Below are positions 1 through 5,680 of a DNA stretch of 8,178 nt, one piece after another. The DNA lies in assembly GCA_003156235.1 (NCBI GenBank), contig PMGP01000179.1, forward strand, positions 9,238 to 17,415, in the 5' to 3' direction. A program made the translations under genes and the position numbers. The stretch is from Acidobacteriaceae bacterium (GTDB lineage Bacteria > Acidobacteriota > Terriglobia > Terriglobales > Acidobacteriaceae). Within the stretch, counting starts at the first letter, position 1, and each line of letters begins with the position of its first letter. The notes below the pieces were generated by a model, which did not search any database, had not been told where the DNA came from, and saw nothing but the letters and a program-made list of their open reading frames with translations.

Positions 1-330
1 ACCGACTGGCGCAACTACGACTCGGTTTATACCGAGCGCACCATGGGCCAGCCGGCGGAGTTTCCCGGCGTTTATAAGGAGTTTTCGGTGGTCAACTCGG
101 CGGCCAACCTCAAGGGGCGGCTGCTCTTGGCGCATGGAACCGGCGACGACAACGTGCATATCGCGAACTCGGTGCAGTTTGTGCAGAAGCTGATTGAGGC
201 GGGCATTCCCTACGACTTGCAGATCTATCCACGCAAAACGCACTCCATCGCCGGCCCGGATGTGCGGCAACATTTATTCAACCGCATTCTGGCGCACTTT
301 GAGGAGTATCTGAAGGCAGGGACCCAATAA
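1..330 (+). CDS. S9 family peptidase, dipeptidyl-peptidase IV-like (C-terminal fragment, 5' end outside window)
   Basis: The reading frame is open from base 1 to the TAA at 328-330, giving the last 109 residues of a larger protein. It is the end of the alpha/beta-hydrolase domain of a prolyl-oligopeptidase (S9) enzyme. The opening residues contain YDSVYTER, a signature of dipeptidyl-peptidase IV. HGTGDDNVH (bases 133-159) supplies the catalytic Asp, the first D of the DD pair at 145-147, by comparison with human DPP4 HGTADDNVH. The His of KTHSI (241-243) is the catalytic His. The catalytic Ser lies upstream of the window. Family members remove N-terminal dipeptides, often X-Pro, and bacterial forms are usually exported to the periplasm; the N-terminus that would show this is not visible. 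No clear terminator follows the gene, and a small minus-strand gene converges on it 36 bases downstream. The family call is firm; substrate preference is not known. Confidence 0.93.
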   Translation, partial: TDWRNYDSVYTERTMGQPAEFPGVYKEFSVVNSAANLKGRLLLAHGTGDDNVHIANSVQFVQKLIEAGIPYDLQIYPRKTHSIAGPDVRQHLFNRILAHFEEYLKAGTQ

Positions 331-366
331 ACACGTCTGGGAGGCGAGAGCTGTCGCGCTGCGGCT

Positions 367-519
367 CTACGCCGTGTGGCGATTGAAGATGTCGTCTTTG
401 TCGCGAGTGGGAGAAGTCACACACTCCAGGCAGCAGACGAGGAGCAGGGCCACACCCAGCGTCACCAGAACGGCGACGGCGTTTCCGTAGTCAGTAAACC
501 ACTGTGCCAAGCTATCCAT
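367..519 (-). CDS. Small single-pass membrane protein, 50 aa, unknown function
   Basis: Read on the minus strand, ATG at 519-517 opens a 50-codon frame ending in TAG at 369-367. The product starts MDSLAQWFTDYG, followed by a hydrophobic segment at about residues 13-31 (AVAVLVTLGVALLLVCCL) and then a polar, charged tail with SPTRDKDDIF. This is a normal layout for a one-pass small membrane protein. Three ATG codons stand in a row (525, 522, 519). I chose the third because GGTGA (530-526) lies 6 bases upstream of it, whereas it abuts the first. The segment has two adjacent Cys (residues 29-30) and another at 33. The gene converges on the S9 peptidase and diverges from the translesion polymerase. 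I do not recognise a family. The membrane segment, ribosome site and lack of any competing gene support it; homologues would be needed to confirm it. Confidence 0.6.
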   Translation of the reverse strand: MDSLAQWFTDYGNAVAVLVTLGVALLLVCCLECVTSPTRDKDDIFNRHTA

Positions 520-525
520 CATCAT

Positions 526-530
526 TCACC
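526..530 (-). promoter_or_regulatory. Shine-Dalgarno site deciding the start of the small membrane protein
   Basis: On the minus strand the bases read GGTGA, six bases before the ATG at 519. Because three in-frame ATGs follow each other, this spacing favours the third; the first would touch the site. The change is only two residues. Confidence 0.45.
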
Positions 531-693
531 AAATACAACATGCATCAGAAGCTATGCCTCTGTATGGACACAACTGCTCACCTATTTTGACATATTTTAG
601 GGGTTGGAGTTCATGTGCGTCCAATGCCTTATCGGCAAATATTTTCGATTTCCACTTGCTTTTAGGGGAATAGAAGGCGAAGATAGTTTCACT
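526..693. other. AT-rich divergent intergenic region with repeats and a possible -35 element
   Basis: This stretch separates the minus-strand small membrane protein from the plus-strand polymerase and is clearly more AT-rich than its surroundings. It holds a perfect TTGACA at 587-592 on the plus strand, but I see no good -10 hexamer 16-18 bases downstream, so I do not call a promoter. TATTTT occurs at 583-588 and 593-598, one helical turn apart. The nonamer TTTTAGGGG occurs at 595-603 and again at 660-668. TTGGA (604-608) and TCCAA (620-624) form a short dyad with an 11-base gap, placed where a -10 would fall for that -35. I found no match to the LexA boxes I know (GAAC-N4-GTTC, GTTC-N7-GTTC, CTGT-N8-ACAG). 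It probably controls both genes, but this is inference. Confidence 0.35.
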
Positions 694-2088
694 ATGGCAT
701 CCGATCCCAATCCGGTGCTAACCGCCGTTCCCTCCAATCTCAAGGAGTGGCCGGAGGAGCTCCTGAAGCCGGAGCCTGTGTGCGCTCCCCAACCGCCGAA
801 AGCCCACTCGGACGACGGCCAGCGGCTCAATTGGCTCTTCGTCGATATGAACTCCTATTTTGCCTCGGTGGAGCAGGACACGCGGCCCGAGCTGCGTGGT
901 CGCCCGGTGGCCATTGTGCCCATGATGGCCGACACAACCTGTTGCCTTGCCGCTAGTTACGAGGCCAAGGCCTTTGGCGTCAAGACCGGAACGATGGTGG
1001 CCGACGCCAAACAGCTCTGCCCTGGCCTGGTGCTGGTGGAGGCGCGCCATGAGCTTTATGTCGAGTACCATCACCGCATTGTCGAGGCTGTGGAGAGCTG
1101 CATTCCGGTGACGGCGGTGATGTCGGTCGACGAAATGGCCTGCCGCCTGATGGGCCGGGAGCGGCCCTTGCTGGCGGCCATGGAGCTGGGCCGGCAGGTG
1201 AAGCGGCGAATCCTGGAGCGCGTCGGCCCCATGATGCGCAGCTCAGTCGGTCTGGCCACCAACCGCTACCTGGCCAAGGTGGCCAGCGATATGGAGAAGC
1301 CCGACGGCCTGGTCGCGCTGCCGCTCGACATTCTCCCGGAAGCATTGCGGCAGCTTAAGTTGCGCGATCTGACGGGCATCGGCGCGCGCATGGAGAAGCG
1401 GCTCAACGAGCAGGGCATTCAAACCATGGATCAACTGTTGGCGCTCGACTGCGACCAGGCCGGCGAGGTTTGGGGATCGGTGCTGGGCTCGCGGCTGGGC
1501 CACTGGCTCCGCGGCGAGGACTTCGACATGGAGGAGGCCGAGCACCCAAAGTCGATGAGCCACCAGCATGTGCTCGGCCCGGAGATGCGCACGCCGGAGA
1601 AGGCCTGGGCCGTCGCTCACAAGCTGCTGCACAAGGCGGCCATGCGCCTGCGCGCGGGCAACTTGTGGGTCAGCAGCATCGGCCTGGTCATCGGCTTTGC
1701 CGTGCCGCGCAGTCAGAAGAAACCTGTGAGCAGTTACGGCATGCCCACGCGAGGATGGAAGGGCGAGATTAAACTCACCGAGTGCCAGGACAACCTGACG
1801 CTGATTGCCGCGCTCAGCCGCTTGTGGGCCTCGCGCCCATCGGGAGCCGCCTATGATCGGCCGTATTTCATCGGCGTGCATCTGAACGGCCTGGTTCCCG
1901 ACCATCTGCACACGCTCAACCTCTTCGACGGCTCGGAGAAAGAGCAGAATCGGACGCGCCTCGTCGCCGCCATGGACGCGCTGAATCACAAGTACGGCCT
2001 GAGCACGCTGGCCCCCGCCACCATGCTCATCGCCCTCAAAGCCGCGCCCACGCGCATCTCCTTCCACACCATTCCGGATCTCTTTTAG
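694..2088 (+). CDS. Y-family (DinB/UmuC-like) translesion DNA polymerase
   Basis: This 464-residue protein belongs to the Y-family polymerases, which copy past damaged bases. The palm starts with FVDMNSYFASVEQ: D51 is the first metal ligand and Y55/F56 mark the steric-gate position. SVDEM provides the D146/E147 catalytic pair, so the enzyme should be active, unlike ImuB. VGLATNRYLAKVASD (185-199) matches the conserved finger/palm motif of DinB, and LTGIG (226-230) starts the thumb helix-hairpin-helix. The C-terminal little-finger region is diverged and ends with RISFHTIPDLF. There is no recognisable beta-clamp box of the usual QLxLF type near the end, although LNLFDG near residue 408 resembles one. 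The frame stays open upstream to a TTG at 604 and an ATG at 613, but that extension (GKYFRFPLAF) looks non-coding, so I prefer ATG 694; its ribosome site is weak. About 45 residues rich in Pro and acidic residues precede the palm. The gene stands alone, divergent from the small membrane protein. Confidence 0.9.
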   Translation: MASDPNPVLTAVPSNLKEWPEELLKPEPVCAPQPPKAHSDDGQRLNWLFVDMNSYFASVEQDTRPELRGRPVAIVPMMADTTCCLAASYEAKAFGVKTGTMVADAKQLCPGLVLVEARHELYVEYHHRIVEAVESCIPVTAVMSVDEMACRLMGRERPLLAAMELGRQVKRRILERVGPMMRSSVGLATNRYLAKVASDMEKPDGLVALPLDILPEALRQLKLRDLTGIGARMEKRLNEQGIQTMDQLLALDCDQAGEVWGSVLGSRLGHWLRGEDFDMEEAEHPKSMSHQHVLGPEMRTPEKAWAVAHKLLHKAAMRLRAGNLWVSSIGLVIGFAVPRSQKKPVSSYGMPTRGWKGEIKLTECQDNLTLIAALSRLWASRPSGAAYDRPYFIGVHLNGLVPDHLHTLNLFDGSEKEQNRTRLVAAMDALNHKYGLSTLAPATMLIALKAAPTRISFHTIPDLF

Positions 2089-2133
2089 CCCCTGCATTCC
2101 AGTGCGCGGGACCAACCCCAGGCCTTCAAGAGA

Positions 2134-2139
2134 TAGAAT
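2134..2139 (+). promoter_or_regulatory. Possible -10 element (TAGAAT) upstream of the PDZ protein gene
   Basis: TAGAAT differs from TATAAT at one base and lies in the 178-base gap between the polymerase and PDZ genes. The bases 17 upstream (ACCAAC) are a poor -35, so the call rests on the -10 alone. It would give an untranslated leader of about 120 bases. I see nothing else of note in the gap apart from a TTTTTT run near 2190 without a convincing hairpin before it. Confidence 0.25.
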
Positions 2140-2253
2140 GCTTGCAAACCATGCCGGGGGTACTCGCTCGCCGCCCGCGACGCTGCTTTTTTCTTCAGCA
2201 CCGCAAATCGGCGCTCCGGGCCGCCTATGGCCATACGATCGAGATTGCACAAT

Positions 2254-2260
2254 GGAGGAG
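2254..2260 (+). promoter_or_regulatory. Strong Shine-Dalgarno site (GGAGGAG) fixing the PDZ protein start
   Basis: GGAGGAG sits six bases before ATG 2267. The same frame runs open back to 2102 and has another ATG at 2252, but this site overlaps that codon's own reading and cannot serve it. The start at 2267 also places the signal peptide at the very N-terminus. Confidence 0.8.
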
Positions 2261-2266
2261 AAAATC

Positions 2267-3481
2267 ATGTTTCGTCGCAGTTTTTTCTGTGTAACCCTGT
2301 TGATATTCCTTGGCGCAGTCTCTCTTGCCGCAGGGGAGACGGTGATTTGGCGGGTACCGCACTATCTGCCCAGCGCCGGTGAAGCTGCCGAAAAGCTGCG
2401 CTTCATGGCTCCGCGGCTGGCCCCTTATGGAAAGAACGGACACTCCTTGTCGAACCTTGACATAGGTAGACTCGGCATCAACTTCAGCTTTTCCGACGGC
2501 AGCGTGGTTACTTTGCCTTACGGGAAGACCGCGGGTGCGCGGGTCGTGCTGGCCTCTGAAGCGGGCCTCGTGGATTCGGCCACCTCCCGGCCCGGCACGC
2601 GCGATAGCTGTCTTCTTTGCTCTGACGGCGTCGCCAGCTACGCCGGCGATCCTCTGAATGCGACTTGGTGCCTCACCGTGGCATCCGGCCAGGACAAGGA
2701 ATTCCAAGCGAACGGGCGCATTTGCCTCGGCAGCGAACCGGACGCCGATGCAATGATGGATGTTTTGGAAACTTTGGCCGTGGCCCATGGAGCGGATCCC
2801 TTCGTCCCGAACGGCGCCACGCTGTCCGCTCTCGGCAAAGGCGAGTTGAAGAGGATTCCCGATCATCTCGGCATGAATATATCGATCAACCTGCGCAGCC
2901 CCGAAGCGGTGGCAGGACTTCAGAACGGCGATATTCTTCACACCGTCAATGGCACGCCCTGCACGGATGCTGGTGTCTATCAATCGGCCACTTCCACTGC
3001 ATACTGGCACGCGCCCGATGGCGGAGTCGTGCATCTGGAGGTTTTGCGCCGCAACAAGCCGCTGAATGTGGACGTGCATTATCCCTTTTTGGGCTCCGCC
3101 TACGACAAAGATACGATTGCGAAGCTTCAGAGAACCGCTGCCGAGCAGGCGCAAAACGAAGCTCCGCAAGCTCCCGCCGCCGGCCCGGCTCCCGCGCCTT
3201 CCGGCGTTCGCCTTGGCATTCAGGTGCGCCCCGTCATTGCTGACGACATGGCGCCTCTGGCTTTGACTAAAGCTCAGGGCCTCGTGGTGGTCAGCGTTGA
3301 AAACGGCGGCCTGGCCGACACCATGGGCATCCTCGCCGGCGACGTAATTCTCCAATTGAACAGAGTGGATGTCGGCGATATGCATCAGTTTGTCCAGACC
3401 ATCCGCAGTGGCGCTGCCACAAGTTTCCGCGTCTGGCGCAAGGGGCAAACCGTCGATCTGACCGTGCCGCAAAGCCTATAG
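2267..3481 (+). CDS. Secreted protein with two PDZ domains, no protease domain
   Basis: The 404-residue product begins with a signal peptide (MFRRSFF, then a hydrophobic run to about residue 21, ending SLAAG), so it is probably periplasmic or outer-membrane facing. Residues 25-180 form a region I do not recognise. It contains FSFSDGSVVTLPYG (73-86) and four cysteines (115 and 118 as CLLC, 135, 153) that could form disulfides or bind metal. A first PDZ-like domain runs from about 200 to 272 (LGMNISINL, then GLQNGDILHTVNG). An Ala/Pro/Gln-rich linker spans about 290-312. A second PDZ domain runs from about 313 to 402 (VRLGIQV, then GILAGDVILQLNRVDV). PDZ domains bind peptide tails or protein termini and are common in HtrA proteases, but no trypsin-like catalytic domain is present. 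It is probably a monocistronic adaptor or scaffold followed by a terminator. The PDZ calls are firm; the role is unknown. Confidence 0.85.
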   Translation: MFRRSFFCVTLLIFLGAVSLAAGETVIWRVPHYLPSAGEAAEKLRFMAPRLAPYGKNGHSLSNLDIGRLGINFSFSDGSVVTLPYGKTAGARVVLASEAGLVDSATSRPGTRDSCLLCSDGVASYAGDPLNATWCLTVASGQDKEFQANGRICLGSEPDADAMMDVLETLAVAHGADPFVPNGATLSALGKGELKRIPDHLGMNISINLRSPEAVAGLQNGDILHTVNGTPCTDAGVYQSATSTAYWHAPDGGVVHLEVLRRNKPLNVDVHYPFLGSAYDKDTIAKLQRTAAEQAQNEAPQAPAAGPAPAPSGVRLGIQVRPVIADDMAPLALTKAQGLVVVSVENGGLADTMGILAGDVILQLNRVDVGDMHQFVQTIRSGAATSFRVWRKGQTVDLTVPQSL

Positions 3482-3504
3482 GCGCCTTCGGATTCTCCAC
3501 TCCC

Positions 3505-3537
3505 AAAAGGCCGGAGCCAGCGCGCTCCGGCTTTTTT
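3505..3537 (+). terminator. Rho-independent terminator after the PDZ protein gene
   Basis: GCCGGAGC (3510-3517) pairs perfectly with GCTCCGGC (3524-3531) across a six-base loop, followed by six T (3532-3537). Four A before the stem (3505-3508) can pair with the T run, so it may also work in the reverse direction. It lies 28 bases after the PDZ stop codon and isolates that gene from the sigma operon. Confidence 0.9.
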
Positions 3538-3544
3538 GTGAGGC

Positions 3545-3570
3545 TGCAACTTTTTTCGCCCCAGCGCGTA
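3545..3570 (+). promoter_or_regulatory. Candidate ECF-type promoter (TGCAAC-N16-CGTA) of the sigma operon
   Basis: TGCAAC at 3545-3550 and CGTA at 3567-3570 are separated by exactly 16 bases. The AAC core in the -35 and CGT in the -10 are typical of ECF sigma promoters; Bacillus sigma-W recognises TGAAAC-N16-CGTA. A transcript would start near 3577, about 48 bases before the sigma gene. Many ECF factors transcribe their own operon, so autoregulation is the natural inference. A small hairpin, TCCGCA/TGCGGA around TTTT (3588-3603), falls in the leader. Confidence 0.55.
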
Positions 3571-3625
3571 GTCTCTGCATCCCCGTCTCCGCATTTTTGC
3601 GGATTAGAGAGTAGAAGCATCATTT

Positions 3626-4162
3626 ATGGCCCTCGACTTGCAACCGGATTTTGAACAACTCGTGGACGAGCACCAGTCGATGGTCTTTTCGCTGGCCTTG
3701 CGCATGACCGGCGACCGCGGACTGGCCGAGGAGATTGCCCAGGATGTCTTTTTGGAGTTGGACAGACATTTGGCCAAGATCGAGTCCGCCGCGCACGCCT
3801 GCTTCTGGTTGCGCCGCGTAGCCATGAGCCGCTCGGCGGATGCACTGCGGCGGCGCAGGGTGCGCGGCCTGCATCTATGCGTGGGGTTGGAAGAGCATCA
3901 CGGCGCTCCGGCTGAGGAACGCACATCTCCGCTCGGCGCGCGATTGGAGCAACTGCTGGCGACCTTGCCCGAACCGCAGCGCGCGGCACTCGTTCTCCGC
4001 TACCAGGAGGACATGACGCCGGAGGAGATTGCTGCCACTTTGGATGCGCCTGTGGCCACAGTCAAGAGCCACCTGCAACGCGGCCTGAAGCTGCTCCGAG
4101 CCAAAGCCGCAACCCATTTGCAGGAGTTCGTCCGCGAAAGGGAGTGCGTCCGTGGAGTTTGA
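3626..4162 (+). CDS. ECF-type RNA polymerase sigma factor (sigma-70 family, RpoE-like)
   Basis: At 178 residues this is a normal-length ECF sigma factor with only regions 2 and 4. Region 2 covers about 8-75: FEQLVDEHQSMVFSLALRMT, then the core-binding stretch AEEIAQDVFLEL (34-45) and the -10-reading helix through FWLRRVAMSRSADALRRRR. Region 4 covers about 105-158: LATLPEPQRAALVLRYQE followed by the helix-turn-helix TPEEIAATLDAPVATVKSHL, which contacts the -35. It would bind core RNA polymerase in the cytoplasm and direct it to a small regulon. The ribosome site before ATG 3626 is poor (purine-rich GAGAGTAGAAG). The stop codon lies 11 bases inside the next gene, so the two are translationally linked. 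The membrane protein downstream is the expected partner. The upstream TGCAAC-N16-CGTA suggests self-activation. Confidence 0.95.
   Translation: MALDLQPDFEQLVDEHQSMVFSLALRMTGDRGLAEEIAQDVFLELDRHLAKIESAAHACFWLRRVAMSRSADALRRRRVRGLHLCVGLEEHHGAPAEERTSPLGARLEQLLATLPEPQRAALVLRYQEDMTPEEIAATLDAPVATVKSHLQRGLKLLRAKAATHLQEFVRERECVRGV
4137..4144 (+). promoter_or_regulatory. Shine-Dalgarno site supporting the GTG start of the putative anti-sigma gene
   Basis: AAAGGGAG lies seven bases before GTG 4152, within the end of the sigma gene. It favours the GTG over the in-frame ATG at 4167, giving an 11-base overlap between the two genes. Confidence 0.65.
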
Positions 4163-4499
4163 ACCGATGGATGATTTTGAGGAGAAGCTGAAGCGGTCGT
4201 TCGAGCGATGGCCTGCGCCGCCCAGCCTGAAACACCGGCTAATTGAGAATCGGCGCCGGCGCAAAGAGCGCCCGCGGTGGTTCGCGCTTCCCTTCGCGGC
4301 GCGTGTGGCCGTGTCGCTGTGCGTTTTCGCCGGTGTCTTTTCCGCTCTGTACGGCGGAATGGCTTCGTACCATGCCGAGCAGCAACGCAAGGGAGAAGAA
4401 GCCCGCCGGCAAGTTCTTCTCGCTCTGCGCATCACCAATCACGCGCTCGACCACATGAACCAGCAACTCGCGGCTCACCACCGCCTCAGACAGAACTAA
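4152..4499 (+). CDS. Small single-pass membrane protein, putative anti-sigma factor
   Basis: The 115-residue product has three parts. The N-terminal segment of about 45 residues (FEEKLKRSFERWPAPPSLK) ends in a very basic run, RRRRKERPR (34-42). One transmembrane helix follows at about 48-70 (AARVAVSLCVFAGVFSALYG). The C-terminal half is polar and helical (EEARRQVLLALRITNHALDH) with many His and Gln. The basic run before the helix predicts an N-in, C-out topology, which fits an anti-sigma factor with a cytoplasmic sigma-binding segment and a periplasmic sensor. There is no zinc-binding HxxxCxxC motif, so it is not a classical ZAS-type protein. The assignment rests mainly on position: it overlaps the sigma gene by 11 bases and is followed closely by two exported proteins. 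An alternative is a membrane subunit that works with the DUF4252 proteins and does not bind sigma. Confidence 0.7.
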   Translation: MEFEPMDDFEEKLKRSFERWPAPPSLKHRLIENRRRRKERPRWFALPFAARVAVSLCVFAGVFSALYGGMASYHAEQQRKGEEARRQVLLALRITNHALDHMNQQLAAHHRLRQN

Positions 4500-4510
4500 G
4501 GAGAATACAT

Positions 4511-5119
4511 ATGCGGAACCGGATTATCACATTCATCTTTGCGGCAGCCACGCTAATCGTGCCCGCGCGCGCGCAGACCGCGCAATTGCCCGTGCCCTCG
4601 CCCATCGAAAAGGAACTGGCCGCGCGCGCCTCCGACGTCAGCGAGGTCACGCTGGACAAGAAAATGTTGTCCTTCGCGGCCAATTTCATGGATGGCAAGG
4701 ACAAGGACGACCCAACCCGCCGGCTTATCGAGGGACTTGACGGCATCTACATCCGCGATTACGAGTTCGACAAGGCAGGCCAGTTCACCGCCGAGCAGGT
4801 CGAGCAACTGCGAAAGTACTTCGAGACCAGCGAGTGGTCCCCTCTGGTGCGGGATCGGGATAACAAGACTGGCGAGTCCAGCGACGTAATGGTCAAACTT
4901 GTAAATGGAGAGTCACATGGTTTGTTTATCCTCGATGTCGAGCCCAAGGAGATCAGCATCGTGCTTATCCTGGGTCCCGTTCATATGCAGGATCTGCACA
5001 AAGTGATGGGCGTTGCCATTCATGGCGACCTGGGCGTGCAGGGCGATGTGGACAAGGCCATCGATGCCGAGGCCCGGGCAAAGGCGCAGCACAAGGAAAA
5101 GAAAGGCGGCAATCAATGA
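4511..5119 (+). CDS. Exported DUF4252 domain-containing protein
   Basis: This 202-residue protein starts with a signal peptide (MRNRIITFIF, cleavage likely after ARA at 21). The DUF4252 domain spans about 35-165. Its recognisable features are the early stretch DVSEVTLDKKMLSFAANFM, the conserved core GLDGIYIRDYEFDKAGQF (75-92), the W of EWSPLVR (109-113) and the late strand KEISIVLILGPV (146-157). The tail after 175 is charged and Lys-rich. DUF4252 proteins occur in Acidobacteriota and Bacteroidota, often beside ECF sigma factors, and no biochemical role is established. Start choice is secure: AAGGAG at 4498-4503, overlapping the stop codon of the previous gene, lies seven bases before ATG 4511. 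The stop shares ATGA with the next gene, so the pair is probably translated together. It should act in the periplasm or on the outer membrane. Confidence 0.88.
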   Translation: MRNRIITFIFAAATLIVPARAQTAQLPVPSPIEKELAARASDVSEVTLDKKMLSFAANFMDGKDKDDPTRRLIEGLDGIYIRDYEFDKAGQFTAEQVEQLRKYFETSEWSPLVRDRDNKTGESSDVMVKLVNGESHGLFILDVEPKEISIVLILGPVHMQDLHKVMGVAIHGDLGVQGDVDKAIDAEARAKAQHKEKKGGNQ

Positions 5120-5616
5120 AGCATATTTGGGTTATTCCTGTTGCGTGCGTGACGCTGATGCTTCCGGCGACGATGCAGGCCGGCGGCGTAGAGAGCGGAT
5201 TTGACGGCGTGGTGCGCGCCATCGAGAACCGCTATCACGTTCATGCCGAGCGCGTCCCCCTCACGGGTCTTGTCAGCGTCGTCTCACGTGTAACCACAAA
5301 GAACGGCGTCGGCGGCCTGAGCATTGCCGAGTTCGACGACTTTCCTGCTCCGGCGGACGGCGAAGAGTTGAACAGTCTGGTCACTGATAAGCTGGGTGCA
5401 GGCTGGGAGCGGATGATTCGCGATACCAGCAAGAACGAGCAGACCTTGATCTTCGTCCATCCCAAGGGAGTGCGGATGGCTATGCTGATCGTCGATCTCG
5501 AAGGAAACGAGTTGGACCTGGTCGCGCTTTCGGTCGATCCCAGGCATCTGAAGGATGAAATCAGTCACTACGAGCATCATCACGAAGGCGTGGACATCGC
5601 GAACGCCTCCGAGTAA
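5116..5616 (+). CDS. Exported, diverged DUF4252-like protein
   Basis: This 166-residue protein has a signal peptide (MKHIWVIPVACVTLMLPATM, cleavage likely after MQA at 22). Its order of elements resembles the upstream DUF4252 protein. GGLSIAEFDDF (66-76) takes the place of GIYIRDYEFDK. WERMIRD (97-103) matches the position of WSPLVRD. LIFVHPKGVRMAMLIVDLEG and LDLVALSVDPRHL take the place of the final strands. The identity is low, so I infer an ancient duplication with divergence and do not claim a strict family match. The C-terminus carries a His-rich patch, HYEHHHE (151-157), that could bind a metal. The start ATG overlaps the previous stop by four bases (ATGA), with AAAGG nine bases upstream. 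It ends the sigma operon; no terminator hairpin is visible before the next gene, so some read-through is possible. Confidence 0.8.
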   Translation: MKHIWVIPVACVTLMLPATMQAGGVESGFDGVVRAIENRYHVHAERVPLTGLVSVVSRVTTKNGVGGLSIAEFDDFPAPADGEELNSLVTDKLGAGWERMIRDTSKNEQTLIFVHPKGVRMAMLIVDLEGNELDLVALSVDPRHLKDEISHYEHHHEGVDIANASE

Positions 5617-5642
5617 CTCGCATCTCCAAATCGAATCCTCCT

Positions 5643-5670
5643 TTGAAGCCTCGGCCATGCTGGCTACACT
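5643..5670 (+). promoter_or_regulatory. Candidate sigma-70 promoter just before gluQRS (TTGAAG-N16-TACACT)
   Basis: TTGAAG (5643-5648) and TACACT (5665-5670) are 16 bases apart. Transcription would start near 5677, only a few bases before ATG 5681, giving an almost leaderless message. This fits the lack of a Shine-Dalgarno site there and argues against the in-frame ATG at 5657, which lies inside the promoter. Confidence 0.4.
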
Positions 5671-5680
5671 GATAGACAGC

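Noticed and set aside
493..510. Sigma-54-like TTGGCAC box on the minus strand
   Set aside because: It lacks the GC of the -12 element and sits inside the small coding frame.
376..600. Plus-strand 74-residue frame after the S9 peptidase
   Set aside because: No ribosome site and no domain-like features; the opposite strand encodes a better small membrane protein.
2160..2200. T run (TTTTTT near 2190) as a terminator for the polymerase gene
   Set aside because: The GC-rich bases before it do not form a convincing stem.
1243..2268. Long minus-strand open frame opposite the polymerase
   Set aside because: It is a by-product of GC-rich codon use in the recognised polymerase gene; its product is repetitive in composition and matches no family.
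2225..3472. 415-codon minus-strand open frame opposite the PDZ protein
   Set aside because: The plus strand has a signal peptide, strong ribosome site, PDZ motifs and a terminator; the minus product shows no such features.
4277..4510. N-terminal extension of the DUF4252 frame back to 4277
   Set aside because: It overlaps the membrane protein gene in another frame; the ATG at 4511 has AAGGAG and starts a clean signal peptide.
5137..5150. Lipobox at Cys11 of the second DUF4252-like protein
   Set aside because: The preceding residues (I-P-V-A) do not fit the lipobox and the hydrophobic core continues past the Cys; a normal signal peptidase site (MQA) follows.
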